Part shown: piece after piece, positions 18,601 through 20,728 of the stretch
How positions within the stretch are numbered: the first letter of the stretch is position 1
Layout of the letters: every line of letters begins with the position of its first letter
Source of the DNA: Pelagophyceae sp. CCMP2097
Lineage: Eukaryota > Sar > Pelagophyceae
Assembly (NCBI GenBank): GCA_026770575.1
Contig: MU657189.1
Span: 481,450 to 502,589, forward strand
Direction: 5' to 3'
DNA length: 21,140 bases
Notes under the pieces: model-generated
What the model was told of the DNA's origin: nothing
The model's input: only the letters and a program-made list of their open reading frames with translations
Databases searched by the model: none
Translations under genes and position numbers: made by a program

Positions 18601-20106
18601 GGCCGCAAAGGGCCCTGAAACGGACCGCAACGGGCCCGGAAACGGACCGCAAAGGGCCCGGAAACGGCCCGGACTGCCGTGACGGCTCGAATACGCGTCG
18701 TGGACAGATCACGTCTCAAAGACACGTCGGGTCCTCGGCACCTTTTCGGCCGTCCCGGAACTGCATACACACCGTCTCCGGTCCATCCAGCCCGAGTGTC
18801 GTATATGACCCGGAGGTGGGGTACGGGCTTCCGAGGCCCGTCGCGTAAAACCGCCGTCTCGGACCTTTTTCCGTCTCGGGCCAAAGGTCTCCATCATCTT
18901 CGGCCCCTTTGGAGGAAACGTACGCCCTTTGGAGGAAACGTACGCGCTTATCCGGCGCAGTTGTGTACGCCCCGGGCGGGGTCTCGGAGAACAGGCGGGG
19001 GACGCGTGGTGTCTTTGGCGAAGCGGTGAAACAAATACCCACAAACGCCACTCACCGACGTTCGTCCCAATAAAGTCGTAACCCAGGCACGCCACCGCCA
19101 GGTCCAGCGCGCCCGCCGTGATCGACTCTTCCTGGGATAGAGTGACCTACGGGGTTTCAGGCTGCGGCTTGTATTCAAAGCTCGGGCACAGGGCGGCGCT
19201 CGATTTCAGTGCCCCGGAATTCGGGCTTTCTGTGCCAAACATAATTTGGGCCCGAACGCGCAAACGTGTCCGAAACGAGATGAGAAGACCACAAGGGCGC
19301 TGCTTCAAAGAGCCCCGGTTGCATGCTGTGGCCGGACGCCGCATTCACGGCGTCGAGCCCCTCGCGCGCGCGCAGCCGGCGTAAAGTGTCGACGGCGACT
19401 TGCATCGCAGGCCATAGACCTATTCGGGAGCGGGTTTTCCGTATTTGGCGGGCAAGAGCGGCCGCGCGGGCCGCGGCCCACGTCGATTTCGGGCGCGGGC
19501 GGTTGCTCGTGTCTCTGAAAGAGACTGCACACTTTCTTTGCATGGTCAAACTGCGCGCGTCGCCCCTCGCCGAAACAAGGTTCACCTCGTCCACAGTCGC
19601 CTTCAAACACCGCAGCGCGATGGGGCCTAGCGCATTCGGGTGAGCGGGGGAAGGCGAGAGACGGCGAGGGACGGAGGGAAGACACCGGTCAAAGAACATA
19701 ACTCGACCGACGCGTCAAACAACACCAGGCACTTCTCCACGACGTCCCGGTGCGCGGCGTCGCCGTCGAACCACCCGATCTTGGTCGACTTTGCTACGAT
19801 ACTTACCACGGCGTTTAACACCGCGCCGTCGAGCGCCGGTCCAGACGTTAAAAGATAATTCAGCATATAATTCCGCGTAGAAAGTCGCTGGTCCGAGTCC
19901 AGCTTGCCGATGATGGCAGCAATGGCCGTCGCGGAAATCATCAATGCATACGTGGAAGTCGACTGATCAAAGACTCCGATCAAATCTCCGAGACATTGCG
20001 GTGTCCGCAAGGTCATCAGCTGAGCTTCAGCCTCCCGCCGTTCCTGCGCCCGAGACGAACCGAAGACAACGTTCGCCAGGCGCTCGATGGCCGAGACGGT
20101 GGCCAT
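583..20106 (-). CDS. XPO7: Exportin-7 (XPO7/RanBP16-like karyopherin), complete, 22 coding exons
   Basis: Exportin-7 is a RanGTP-dependent karyopherin-beta built of HEAT repeats; it shuttles through nuclear pores, exports folded-motif cargo and can also import. The minus strand reads, in order: 20106-19686, 19626-19507, 19419-19349, 19146-19056, 17054-17021, 16755-16621, 15116-14954, 14861-14730, 13181-13002, 12912-12789, 12701-12511, 10169-9673, 8030-7624, 5304-5166, 4967-4928, 2946-2750, 2621-2582, 1495-1394, 1333-1217, 1132-1033, 913-873, 675-583. The sum is 3435 nt, or 1144 aa plus stop; human XPO7 is about 1087 aa. All phases agree, and spacing to animal and plant XPO7 is kept across nearly every junction. 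Extra length sits mainly in low-complexity inserts in exons 9 and 12. Introns are 14 GT-AG and 7 GC-AG. Exon assignments come from remembered family sequences; junctions without transcripts are inference. Least certain are the donors of exons 3 and 18. Confidence 0.95.
873..913 (-). CDS. XPO7: XPO7 exon 21, 41-nt microexon (residues 1101-1114)
   Basis: The exon encodes ARLVDALATLMAN, equivalent to AMHLCFENLMEG. The acceptor is CGTAG|GC and the donor AAC|GTTCGA. Its reading frame continues open into the following 197-nt intron, but the family C-terminus lies in another frame at 675-583, which supports splicing. Confidence 0.88.
1033..1132 (-). CDS. XPO7: XPO7 exon 20 (residues 1068-1101)
   Basis: The exon encodes [17 protein letters not shown] and YQNELVNSQGRPEI, corresponding to MSRPLLGLILLNEKYF..LRNSIVNSQPPEK. 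The acceptor is TCTAG|GT and the donor C|GTGAGT. The intron is 119 nt. Confidence 0.95.
1217..1333 (-). CDS. XPO7: XPO7 exon 19 (residues 1029-1067)
   Basis: The exon encodes ALQAHLQRNPNLLADLLQTL and ends PPANHW, matching [20 protein letters not shown]...CRNQW. The acceptor is TTCAG|GA and the donor TGG|GTAAGT. The intron is 84 nt. Confidence 0.92.
1394..1495 (-). CDS. XPO7: XPO7 exon 18 (residues 995-1028)
   Basis: The exon encodes VQSLASAVDDPLLAAPACAA and ADHLATFGFTK, aligning with GL.ALDT.V...CC..LDHIVTYLF. The acceptor is GACAG|GT. The donor is the least certain in the gene. I chose AAG|GTGCGG, a 60-nt intron; an in-phase GC site 6 nt upstream and an in-phase GTGAAT 21 nt downstream are alternatives. 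Confidence 0.85.
1655..2400 (+). repeat. Intron 17 array, about 11-bp units
   Basis: Degenerate tandem units of the type GTCTCGGGGCT, GTCCAGGGGCC and GTCTACGGGCC fill most of XPO7 intron 17. Where the units are clear (for example 1975-2040) the period is 11 bp. The stretch is open in several frames on both strands because of base composition, but nothing in it looks like a protein. Confidence 0.85.
2582..2621 (-). CDS. XPO7: XPO7 exon 17, 40-nt microexon (residues 981-994)
   Basis: The exon encodes YVLCRDAATFAAI, the counterpart of plant FILNLDTATFMHL. The acceptor is CGCAG|GT and the donor GC-type (ATC|GCGCGC). The junction reads FAAIVQSLASAV, against plant FMHLVGSLESGL. The next intron is 1086 nt with an 11-bp repeat array. 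Confidence 0.85.
2750..2946 (-). CDS. XPO7: XPO7 exon 16 (residues 916-981)
   Basis: The exon encodes [35 protein letters not shown] and KLAKAIFAFYEVLLRDHV. It is closely similar to [24 protein letters not shown]...LSIP...LLEVLTQDH. The acceptor is GGCAG|GT and the donor GC|GTGAGT. The intron is 128 nt. Confidence 0.95.
3240..3430 (+). repeat. Dispersed GGGTTTGCC unit, copy 1 (intron 15, forward)
   Basis: This is one copy of a roughly 150-bp interspersed unit. Landmarks are CTTCAACCCACGGGTCGGG, TTTGCCGGGTT, TTTTGGCC, GTGGCCCGAACCCGACC, TCGAAGACGGG, GGTCGCTCGACA and CCCGCGACCC. Similar landmarks recur in introns 6, 11, 12 and 13. I see no tRNA-like promoter boxes or coding potential. Confidence 0.8.
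3461..3735 (+). repeat. 100-bp tandem repeat in intron 15
   Basis: Units starting CCTGCAAGGCCTCTTT begin at 3461, 3561 and 3661, an exact 100-bp spacing. The first two copies differ at only a few positions; the third diverges after about 60 bp. The motif recurs, more decayed, at 15486-15610 and 16336-16430 in intron 6, and reverse-complemented at about 10400-10690 in intron 11. Confidence 0.9.
3838..3917 (+). repeat. Composite-element boundary block (intron 15)
   Basis: The block running from CACGCAGGGTTCCTTGCC to CACGGGATGCCATATGG is found reverse-complemented at about 6107-6180 in intron 13. Its first part also occurs reverse-complemented near 10390-10410 in intron 11. It marks the end of the GCAAGGCCTC array in each place and so looks like a defined edge of a larger repeated element. 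Confidence 0.75.
3955..4129. mobile_element. AT-rich palindromic mini-element in intron 15 (MITE-like)
   Basis: The ends are imperfect inverted repeats of about 26 bp: ACTCCCGTAGGGAGCC at the left and TTCCCTACGGGAGCC at the right, each followed inward by GATGGTAGC or its complement. Inside, 4013-4029 and 4036-4052 are a perfect 17-bp inverted repeat with a 6-nt loop. A third arm at 4059-4082 can pair with part of the same sequence. The segment is far more AT-rich than its neighbours and has no coding capacity. No clear target-site duplication is visible. Confidence 0.7.
4136..4735 (+). repeat. Intron 15 edge block plus 13-bp array
   Basis: Positions 4136-4280 form an edge block shared, reverse-complemented, with 5685-5805 in intron 13. 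From 4280 onward, 13-bp units such as GTCTCGAGGGGCC and GTTTCGAATGGCC run to 4735. The unit keeps a GGNGCC/GGGGCC block and varies in the GTNTCGA part. Confidence 0.85.
4735..4860 (+). repeat. Dispersed GGGTTTGCC unit, copy 2 (intron 15, forward)
   Basis: The unit has the same landmarks as the copy at 3240-3430: AGGAGCAGCGA at its start, GGGTTTGCCGGGTTTT, TGGCCCGAACCCGA and GGGTCGCTCGACA. It is in the same orientation, so the intron 15 composite is bounded by direct copies. It ends about 70 bp before the exon 15 donor. Confidence 0.8.
4928..4967 (-). CDS. XPO7: XPO7 exon 15, 40-nt microexon (residues 902-915)
   Basis: The exon encodes YRLRHKGVVLALS, equivalent to YALKLKGISICFS. The acceptor is AAAG|GT, the only AAG acceptor in the gene. 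The GC donor (AGC|GCACGG) yields [16 protein letters not shown] on joining to exon 16, with family spacing. The following intron is 1981 nt. Confidence 0.88.
5166..5304 (-). CDS. XPO7: XPO7 exon 14 (residues 856-902)
   Basis: The exon encodes [20 protein letters not shown] and KVVVHFGSRHL, almost identical to the family's [17 protein letters not shown].SK. The acceptor TGTAG|GC lies within the second (in transcript order) of two 13-bp direct repeats. The donor is GC|GTGAGT. The intron is 198 nt. Confidence 0.95.
5294..5326 (-). repeat. Duplicated 3' splice site at intron 13/exon 14
   Basis: A 13-bp direct repeat, GATCCGTTGGCCT on the plus strand, occurs at 5294-5306 and 5314-5326. On the minus strand each copy provides AG|GCCAACGGATC. 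The copy nearer the exon is used in the gene model. The upstream copy (CGCAG|G) would add 20 nt and an in-frame TAG. Confidence 0.9.
5395..5550 (-). repeat. Dispersed GGGTTTGCC unit, copy 3 (intron 13, reverse)
   Basis: Read on the minus strand, this segment gives GAGCAACGGCGGGTT, GCGTTTTGGCCGACCCG, TGGCCCGAACCCGACC and TTCGAAGATGGGTCGCTC. These are the landmarks of the dispersed unit, in opposite orientation to the intron 15 copies. Confidence 0.8.
5550..5805 (-). repeat. Intron 13 reverse 13-bp array and edge block
   Basis: On the plus strand the units read CTCGAGACGGCCCC, the reverse complement of the intron 15 units. Positions 5685-5805 match the edge block at 4136-4280 in reverse, including the string CTCGACGGGCCCTCTGTGAC. 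Together with the unit at 5395-5550 this is the mirror image of 4136-4860. Confidence 0.8.
5865..5976. repeat. GAACGTTC dispersed segment with CCAATAGG end (intron 13)
   Basis: The segment contains GGAACGTTCTTTAC, CTTTTTAG and GTGGGACCCTTTTCAC. A similarly ordered segment lies at 20283-20350 upstream of the gene. It ends with two CCAATAGG motifs (5949-5976) that resemble the right end of the inverted-repeat element at 17195-17383. It is AT-richer than the flanking arrays. Confidence 0.6.
6000..6250 (-). repeat. Composite-element reverse block (intron 13)
   Basis: Positions 6013-6095 share GACGGTCCCTTGGA, TTCTTTCG.CAGTCTCTTCG and TCTGCGACGT with 10275-10335 in intron 11. Positions 6107-6180 are the reverse complement of 3838-3917 in intron 15. 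Positions 6190-6245 carry AGAGGCC..GCC motifs matching the GCAAGGCCTC array in reverse. Confidence 0.75.
6255..6400 (-). repeat. Dispersed GGGTTTGCC unit, copy 4 (intron 13, reverse)
   Basis: The minus strand reads GACCCGCGCGTCGGGTTTGC, GTCTGGCCGTGGCACC, CTTCTCGAAGACGGGTCG and CAGCCGCGACCCGAATGGG. Order and spacing match the copy at 3240-3430 in reverse orientation. Confidence 0.8.
6480..7310. repeat. Intron 13 array with orientation flips, 13-bp units
   Basis: Units are mostly in reverse orientation (CTCGAGACGGTCC) at 6480-6600, 6700-6850 and 6980-7125. They are forward (GTCTCGAGGGGCC) at 6600-6700, about 6880-6960 and 7130-7305. Four near-exact 13-bp copies sit at 6791-6842. Each flip creates an inverted repeat, for example CCCCTCGAGA and TCTCGAGGGG around 6602. 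Confidence 0.85.
7624..8030 (-). CDS. XPO7: XPO7 exon 13 (residues 720-856)
   Basis: The exon encodes FLAVSANARHRTTLHTTLSR, AVIGVCRDLRGVAAATHNKR, YDLLFEAIYPHHVSIL and LLRFMKEFVYNK. These match RCRTTFYTALGRL, VGLVRDLRGIA, LFEWIYPSYMPIL and LKLMAELVHN. The acceptor is CCTAG|GT and the donor AAAG|GTACGT. The following intron is 2319 nt, and its 3' end carries a duplicated acceptor. Confidence 0.95.
8121..8165. repeat. 15-bp perfect triplicate (intron 12)
   Basis: TTTGCATCGCCTTTC is repeated three times without a mismatch, at 8121, 8136 and 8151. It lies about 90 bp from the exon 13 acceptor and is unlike the GC-rich array next to it. Confidence 0.95.
8215..9340 (+). repeat. Intron 12 array, 13-bp GTCCAGAGGGGCC units
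   Basis: More than 60 degenerate units with a strict 13-bp step in the clear parts: GTCCAGAGGGGCC, GTCCAGAACGACC, GTCTGGATGGGCC, GTCCAGAGAGACC. Three exact 13-bp copies of GTGACCGTTCAAA sit at 8403-8441. Some 23-26 bp higher-order patterns appear locally. Confidence 0.9.
9455..9595 (+). repeat. Dispersed GGGTTTGCC unit, decayed copy (intron 12, forward)
   Basis: The copy starts GAGATGGGAGCAGCGACGGA and continues with CAGGTTTGC, GCGTTTTGGCC, GACCCGCGACC and GCACAAATTGAGCA. The central CCCGAACCCGACC block is missing, so it is a shortened copy. It ends about 80 bp from the exon 12 donor. Confidence 0.65.
9673..10169 (-). CDS. XPO7: XPO7 exon 12, largest exon, with Ala-rich insert (residues 555-720)
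   Basis: The exon encodes RLELGLLHFFTAFRRAYM and FLKLFEVLALGDCEAVMNVV. It continues with VVAKICHNLVQW and LKLQAVRFLLDHH. All align with the family's AMLSFFEQFRKIYIG...LSEVLGLND...IGKIITNLKYW...LSAVQFMLNNH. Residues about 597-637 are an Ala-rich insert not found in human or plant XPO7. It stays in frame, so it may be real or a retained in-frame intron; a GTC...CAG segment of 87 nt exists there but lacks the usual AG|G acceptor. The donor is CC|GTAAGA and the next intron 1642 nt. Confidence 0.93.
10235..10700 (-). repeat. Intron 11 reverse composite block
   Basis: Positions 10275-10335 match 6013-6095 of intron 13 in the same orientation. Positions 10385-10420 are the reverse complement of 3825-3865. 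Positions 10400-10690 contain AGGCCGAAGCAGGGGCCCGT and AAGTGGCCGCAAAAGAGGCC at intervals, the reverse complement of the GCAAGGCCTCTTT array. Order and strand indicate a third copy of the composite seen in introns 13 and 15. Confidence 0.75.
10735..10860 (-). repeat. Dispersed GGGTTTGCC unit, copy (intron 11, reverse)
   Basis: On the minus strand this reads GCGTTTTGGCCCGTATACCC, CGTGGCCCGAACC, AAGACGGGTTTGGTCG and CAATCCCGCGACC. The similarity to the copy at 3240-3430 continues past the unit into the TTTGAAGAC...CCACCAA stretch beside the array, so the two are not chance matches. Confidence 0.82.
11115..11190 (-). repeat. Dispersed unit, partial copy (intron 11, reverse)
   Basis: The minus strand reads AGGAGCAGGGACGGGTTCGG, TTTACCCTTCAACCCG and CGGGTCGGGTTTGC, matching only the first half of the dispersed unit. 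The rest is absent; a GC-rich 12-bp array begins directly beside it. Confidence 0.7.
11200..12440 (+). repeat. Intron 11 array, 12-bp GTGCGAGGGGCC units
   Basis: Degenerate units of GTACGAGGGGCC, TTGCGAGGGGTC, TTGCGAGGGACC and TTGTAAGGGCTC step by 12 bp in the clear parts (for example 11420-11510). A local 15-bp variant built on GGGGCCGTAGAGA is at 11570-11612. The array ends close to the exon 11 donor at 12510. Confidence 0.88.
12511..12701 (-). CDS. XPO7: XPO7 exon 11 (residues 491-554)
   Basis: The exon encodes QIVERQLAWLAYVVGAVVGG, then DEVVDAELAKR, equivalent to VQEGRLTWLVYIIGAVIGG and MDGELVCRV. The acceptor is TGTAG|GT and the donor CGG|GTCGGT. The next intron, 2341 nt, is the longest in the gene. 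Confidence 0.93.
12789..12912 (-). CDS. XPO7: XPO7 exon 10 (residues 450-491)
   Basis: The exon encodes VDDPLEDVGLVEELDRL, then RCQYAVFGEYVSQLLD, matching EDPLEDTGLVQQQLDQL...RCEYEKTCALLVQLFD. The acceptor is TCTAG|GT and the donor ACCG|GTACGC. Joining to exon 11 keeps the family spacing exactly. The intron is 87 nt. Confidence 0.93.
13002..13181 (-). CDS. XPO7: XPO7 exon 9 with Ser/Thr/Ala-rich insert (residues 390-449)
   Basis: The exon begins VPYVR, as in the family. A low-complexity stretch rich in Ala, Ser and Thr follows (about residues 395-419). The exon then returns to LLERSVAEVARLYVKAM, the counterpart of LLDEF.PKITEGFI in plants. The insert is longer than in human or Arabidopsis and I saw no clean in-phase intron to remove it. 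The donor is GC-type (GGG|GCGGCG) and the intron 89 nt. Confidence 0.88.
13300..14110 (+). repeat. Intron 8 array, part 1, 12-bp units
   Basis: GTGCGAGGGGCC, TTGCGAGGGGCC, GTACGAGGGACC and GTGCGAGGGACC follow each other at 12-bp steps at 13571-13622. Elsewhere the units are more diverged. The same dialect is used in intron 11. Confidence 0.85.
14170..14680 (+). repeat. Intron 8 array, part 2, 13-bp units
   Basis: About 20 consecutive units step by 13 bp from 14348: GTCCAGAGGGGCC, GTGTAGAGGGACC, TTCCAGAGGGACC, TTGCAGAGGGACC, GTTCAGAGGAGCC and so on. This is the intron 12 dialect, in the same intron as a 12-bp dialect. Near 14595-14660 some units appear reversed (CCCCTCTGGAC). Confidence 0.9.
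14730..14861 (-). CDS. XPO7: XPO7 exon 8 (residues 346-389)
   Basis: The exon encodes VNADVYAEFLQLACNFT, then SLQDLLALWGKLVAA, matching the PEVIRLIANFT...LLSLWQRLAASVPYV region with the same spacing. The acceptor is ACTAG|GT and the donor GCC|GTGAAA. The next intron is 1548 nt and contains a 12-bp and a 13-bp repeat array. Confidence 0.93.
14954..15116 (-). CDS. XPO7: XPO7 exon 7 (residues 291-345)
   Basis: This exon holds the clearest family signature, [20 protein letters not shown], which is nearly identical to animal and plant XPO7. It is preceded by LFSSGTDRARFLNQLLRGL. The acceptor is GGTAG|G. The donor chosen is CTC|GCGCGA, which restores QLSELVN as in plants. A GT donor 9 nt downstream is in phase but would insert three extra residues. 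The intron is 92 nt. Confidence 0.95.
15295..15465 (+). repeat. Dispersed GGGTTTGCC unit, copy (intron 6, forward)
   Basis: The copy starts AGGAGCAGCGACGGGTTCGC and runs through CGGGTTTGGCCGTTTTGGCC, GTGGCCCGAACCCGG, CGAAGACGGTTTGGTCGCTC and CCCGCGACCCTTTGGGTGTG. A GCAAGGCCTCTTT array follows directly at 15486, the same order as in intron 15. Confidence 0.82.
15486..16430 (+). repeat. Intron 6 arrays: GCAAGGCCTCTTT blocks flanking a 13-bp GTCTCGAGGGCCC array
   Basis: Positions 15486-15610 and 16336-16430 carry CCTGCAAGGCCTCTTT blocks like the 100-bp repeat of intron 15. Between them, 15620-16300 holds 13-bp units: GTCTCGAGGGCCC, GTCTCACCGGCCT, ATCTCGAGGGCTC and GTCTCGAGGGACC. The intron 5' end (16430-16620) is less repetitive and pyrimidine-rich on the plus strand. 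Confidence 0.85.
16621..16755 (-). CDS. XPO7: XPO7 exon 6 (residues 246-291)
   Basis: The exon encodes PAAWSSLVTDPALLATLFEV and then MQAMILLSSTRR, aligning with the SWR...TLQLFFDLY...VQIASVRRSLF segment. The acceptor is CCTAG|G. The GC donor (TC|GCAACA) recreates RRSLF across the junction. The following intron is 1504 nt and full of 13-bp repeats. Confidence 0.92.
17021..17054 (-). CDS. XPO7: XPO7 exon 5, 34-nt microexon (residues 235-246)
   Basis: The exon encodes DESAEDAGSVQL, the counterpart of the family's DESSDDLCTVQI. The acceptor CGCAG|A is the only one of 21 not followed by G. It completes an Asp codon begun in exon 4. The GC donor (CT|GCAACG) joins to exon 6 as VQLPAAW, matching the family VQIPTSW. 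A 265-nt intron follows. Confidence 0.88.
17193..17385. mobile_element. Non-autonomous inverted-repeat element with TA flanks (intron 4)
   Basis: The element spans 17195-17383 (189 bp). Both ends read GGAAGT inward, followed by CCCCTATTGGATTC and a second CCTATTGGATTC about 20 bp on; the similar inverted region is about 45 bp long. TA lies directly outside each end (17193-17194 and 17384-17385), as expected for a TA target-site duplication. The inside is AT-rich, has no open frame of note and contrasts sharply with the GC-rich intron. A Tc1/mariner-type MITE is the simplest reading. Confidence 0.8.
17599..17652. repeat. 22-bp GTATTCGGACC repeat pair (intron 4)
   Basis: A 22-bp sequence beginning GTATTCGGACCTTTTCC is present at 17599-17620 and again at 17631-17652 without mismatch. 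The core GTATTCGGACC recurs near 17847, 17999, 18020, 18250 and 18264. It is the commonest motif of intron 4 and is not used by the other introns. Confidence 0.9.
18281..18360. repeat. Perfect 20-bp x 4 tandem repeat (intron 4)
   Basis: CAGGACGTTGAACAATCGTA is repeated four times with no mismatch. Perfect identity amid otherwise decayed repeats points to recent expansion, so copy number is likely to vary between individuals. Confidence 0.98.
18605..18670. repeat. About 21-bp GGGCCCGGAAACGGACCGCA repeats (intron 4)
   Basis: Units of CGCAAAGGGCCCTGAAACGG type follow one another at about 21-bp steps, with a single similar copy at 18150-18172. They are diverged at one or two positions each. Confidence 0.8.
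18905..18944. repeat. 20-bp perfect duplicate (intron 4)
   Basis: CCCTTTGGAGGAAACGTACG occurs twice in direct tandem with no mismatch, about 110 bp from the exon 4 donor. Confidence 0.97.
19056..19146 (-). CDS. XPO7: XPO7 exon 4 (residues 205-235)
   Basis: The exon encodes a helix ending LAVACLGYDFIGTNV, matching the highly conserved L.FDFIGT segment of XPO7. The acceptor is CGTAG|GT and the donor G|GTGAGT. The next intron is 2001 nt and carries the TA-flanked inverted-repeat element and 20-bp tandem repeats. Confidence 0.92.
19349..19419 (-). CDS. XPO7: XPO7 exon 3 (residues 181-204)
   Basis: The exon encodes SLWPAMQVAVDTLRRLRARE and a few more residues, equivalent to the SLFDIFTLSCNLLKQ helix. 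The acceptor is AATAG|GT. The donor chosen is GCC|GTGAAT, which gives the family-like distance to the next exon. Earlier GC dinucleotides in the same phase are possible alternative donors. The following intron is 202 nt. Confidence 0.8.
19507..19626 (-). CDS. XPO7: XPO7 exon 2 (residues 141-181)
   Basis: The exon encodes VDEVNL..., then MQRKCAVSFRDT. It aligns with the family segment that ends in the conserved SFRD(S/Q)SLF. The acceptor is GCTAG|G. The donor is GC-type (A|GCAACC). Joining to exon 3 gives FRDTSLWPAMQ with correct spacing. The nearest downstream GT would be out of phase. Confidence 0.9.
19686..20106 (-). CDS. XPO7: XPO7 exon 1 (residues 1-140, start codon)
   Basis: This exon encodes the N-terminal importin-beta region that binds RanGTP in the family. 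It opens MATVSAIERLANVVFG and contains RLSTRNYMLNYLLTSGP and KSTKIGWFDGD, matching the family's IDIRNYVLNYLATRP and RITKLGWFDCQ. An in-frame TAG lies 30 nt before the ATG, so this is the first usable ATG in the exon. Position -3 is T, a weak context, and +4 is G. The donor is G|GTGTCT and opens a 59-nt intron, the shortest in the gene. Confidence 0.95.
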
Positions 20107-20116
20107 TGAATATTCC

Positions 20117-20135
20117 AGGCTCCCGAAGGGAGCCT
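20117..20135 (-). promoter_or_regulatory. Hairpin just upstream of the XPO7 start codon
   Basis: AGGCTCCC, a 3-nt loop and GGGAGCCT form a perfect 8-bp stem, ending 10 nt before the ATG. In the mRNA it would be a small stable stem within the 5' leader. The same GGCTCCC/GGGAGCC motif forms the ends of the element at 3955-4129, so it may be a repeat remnant rather than a control element. Confidence 0.6.
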
Positions 20136-20282
20136 AAGTAGTTTGTGTTTGCACTCGGGCACGTCGCCGAAAATAATCGCCTAAAAAAAGTCGTTTGAAT
20201 CGACTTTTGTTCTTGTGCAAAATCCGGAACTGGCAACTATCTAAGGATTATTTCCACTTTTACCCTTCAATGTGACTTTATA

Positions 20283-20350
20283 AAGAACGTTCCTTACGGT
20301 CATTTTAAAAAGTGCGATTTGGGCCGTGGGACCGCCTTCACCCGTCGTAG
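20283..20350. repeat. GAACGTTC dispersed segment, upstream copy
   Basis: The motifs AAGAACGTTCCTTACGGT, TTTTAAAAAG, CCGTGGGACC and CTTCACCCGTCG come in the same order and similar spacing as in 5865-5935 of intron 13. It appears to be a second, diverged copy of the same short element. Confidence 0.55.
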
Positions 20351-20728
20351 CCCTAATTTAACGCGTCACAGATCACTGTTAACCTTTTAGTTTGTTGCCG
20401 TTTTTTTTTTCTTCCTTTTTTCGGCGATAGTTTTACATTGACGTGAGGCTGTAGATCGATGGCAAGTACTACCCTTAAAACCCTCCCGTGCGAATGCGCG
20501 TTTAGGTCGGTGTAAGAGGTATTCGTTGAGTGTAGAATCTCTTTGTGAGACGCCGAAAACTATAAGCTTGCGGCGCATAGCAGTACAATAGAACACCAAA
20601 AATGAAAAAGGGTATATAACTCGTTTTTGAGTCTATAGACAAGCCCCAGCGCTTGTCCATAACGACCAATGAACAACTGCGCGCGCCCTAAGAAAAGCAA
20701 CTGTTTTGAAAACAACTGCAATAAAAAG

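Larger units (their letters stand above)
20107..20728. promoter_or_regulatory. 5' flank of XPO7, AT-richer
   Basis: This segment precedes the XPO7 start codon and should hold the 5' UTR and promoter. It is clearly more AT-rich than the gene. It contains a hairpin at 20117-20135, a second inverted repeat (AAAAGTCG/CGACTTTT) at 20186-20208, a poly-T run on the plus strand near 20401-20410, TATATAA at 20613-20619 (TTATATA on the coding strand), and an inverted repeat (GACAAGC/GCTTGTC) at 20638-20657. I cannot place the transcription start; the TATA-like match is not evidence by itself. Confidence 0.4.

Noticed and set aside
20107..20400. Dinoflagellate spliced-leader relic upstream of the start codon
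   Set aside because: I looked for a leader-like sequence on the coding strand before the ATG and saw none, so this does not support a dinoflagellate origin.
20387..20578. Minus-strand short open frame of 63 codons upstream of XPO7, ending in a Lys-rich tail
   Set aside because: No family resemblance, AT-rich context, and the Lys run is only the A-tract of the flank. A TATATA-like motif about 35 nt before its ATG is not enough. It could be an upstream ORF but cannot be supported.
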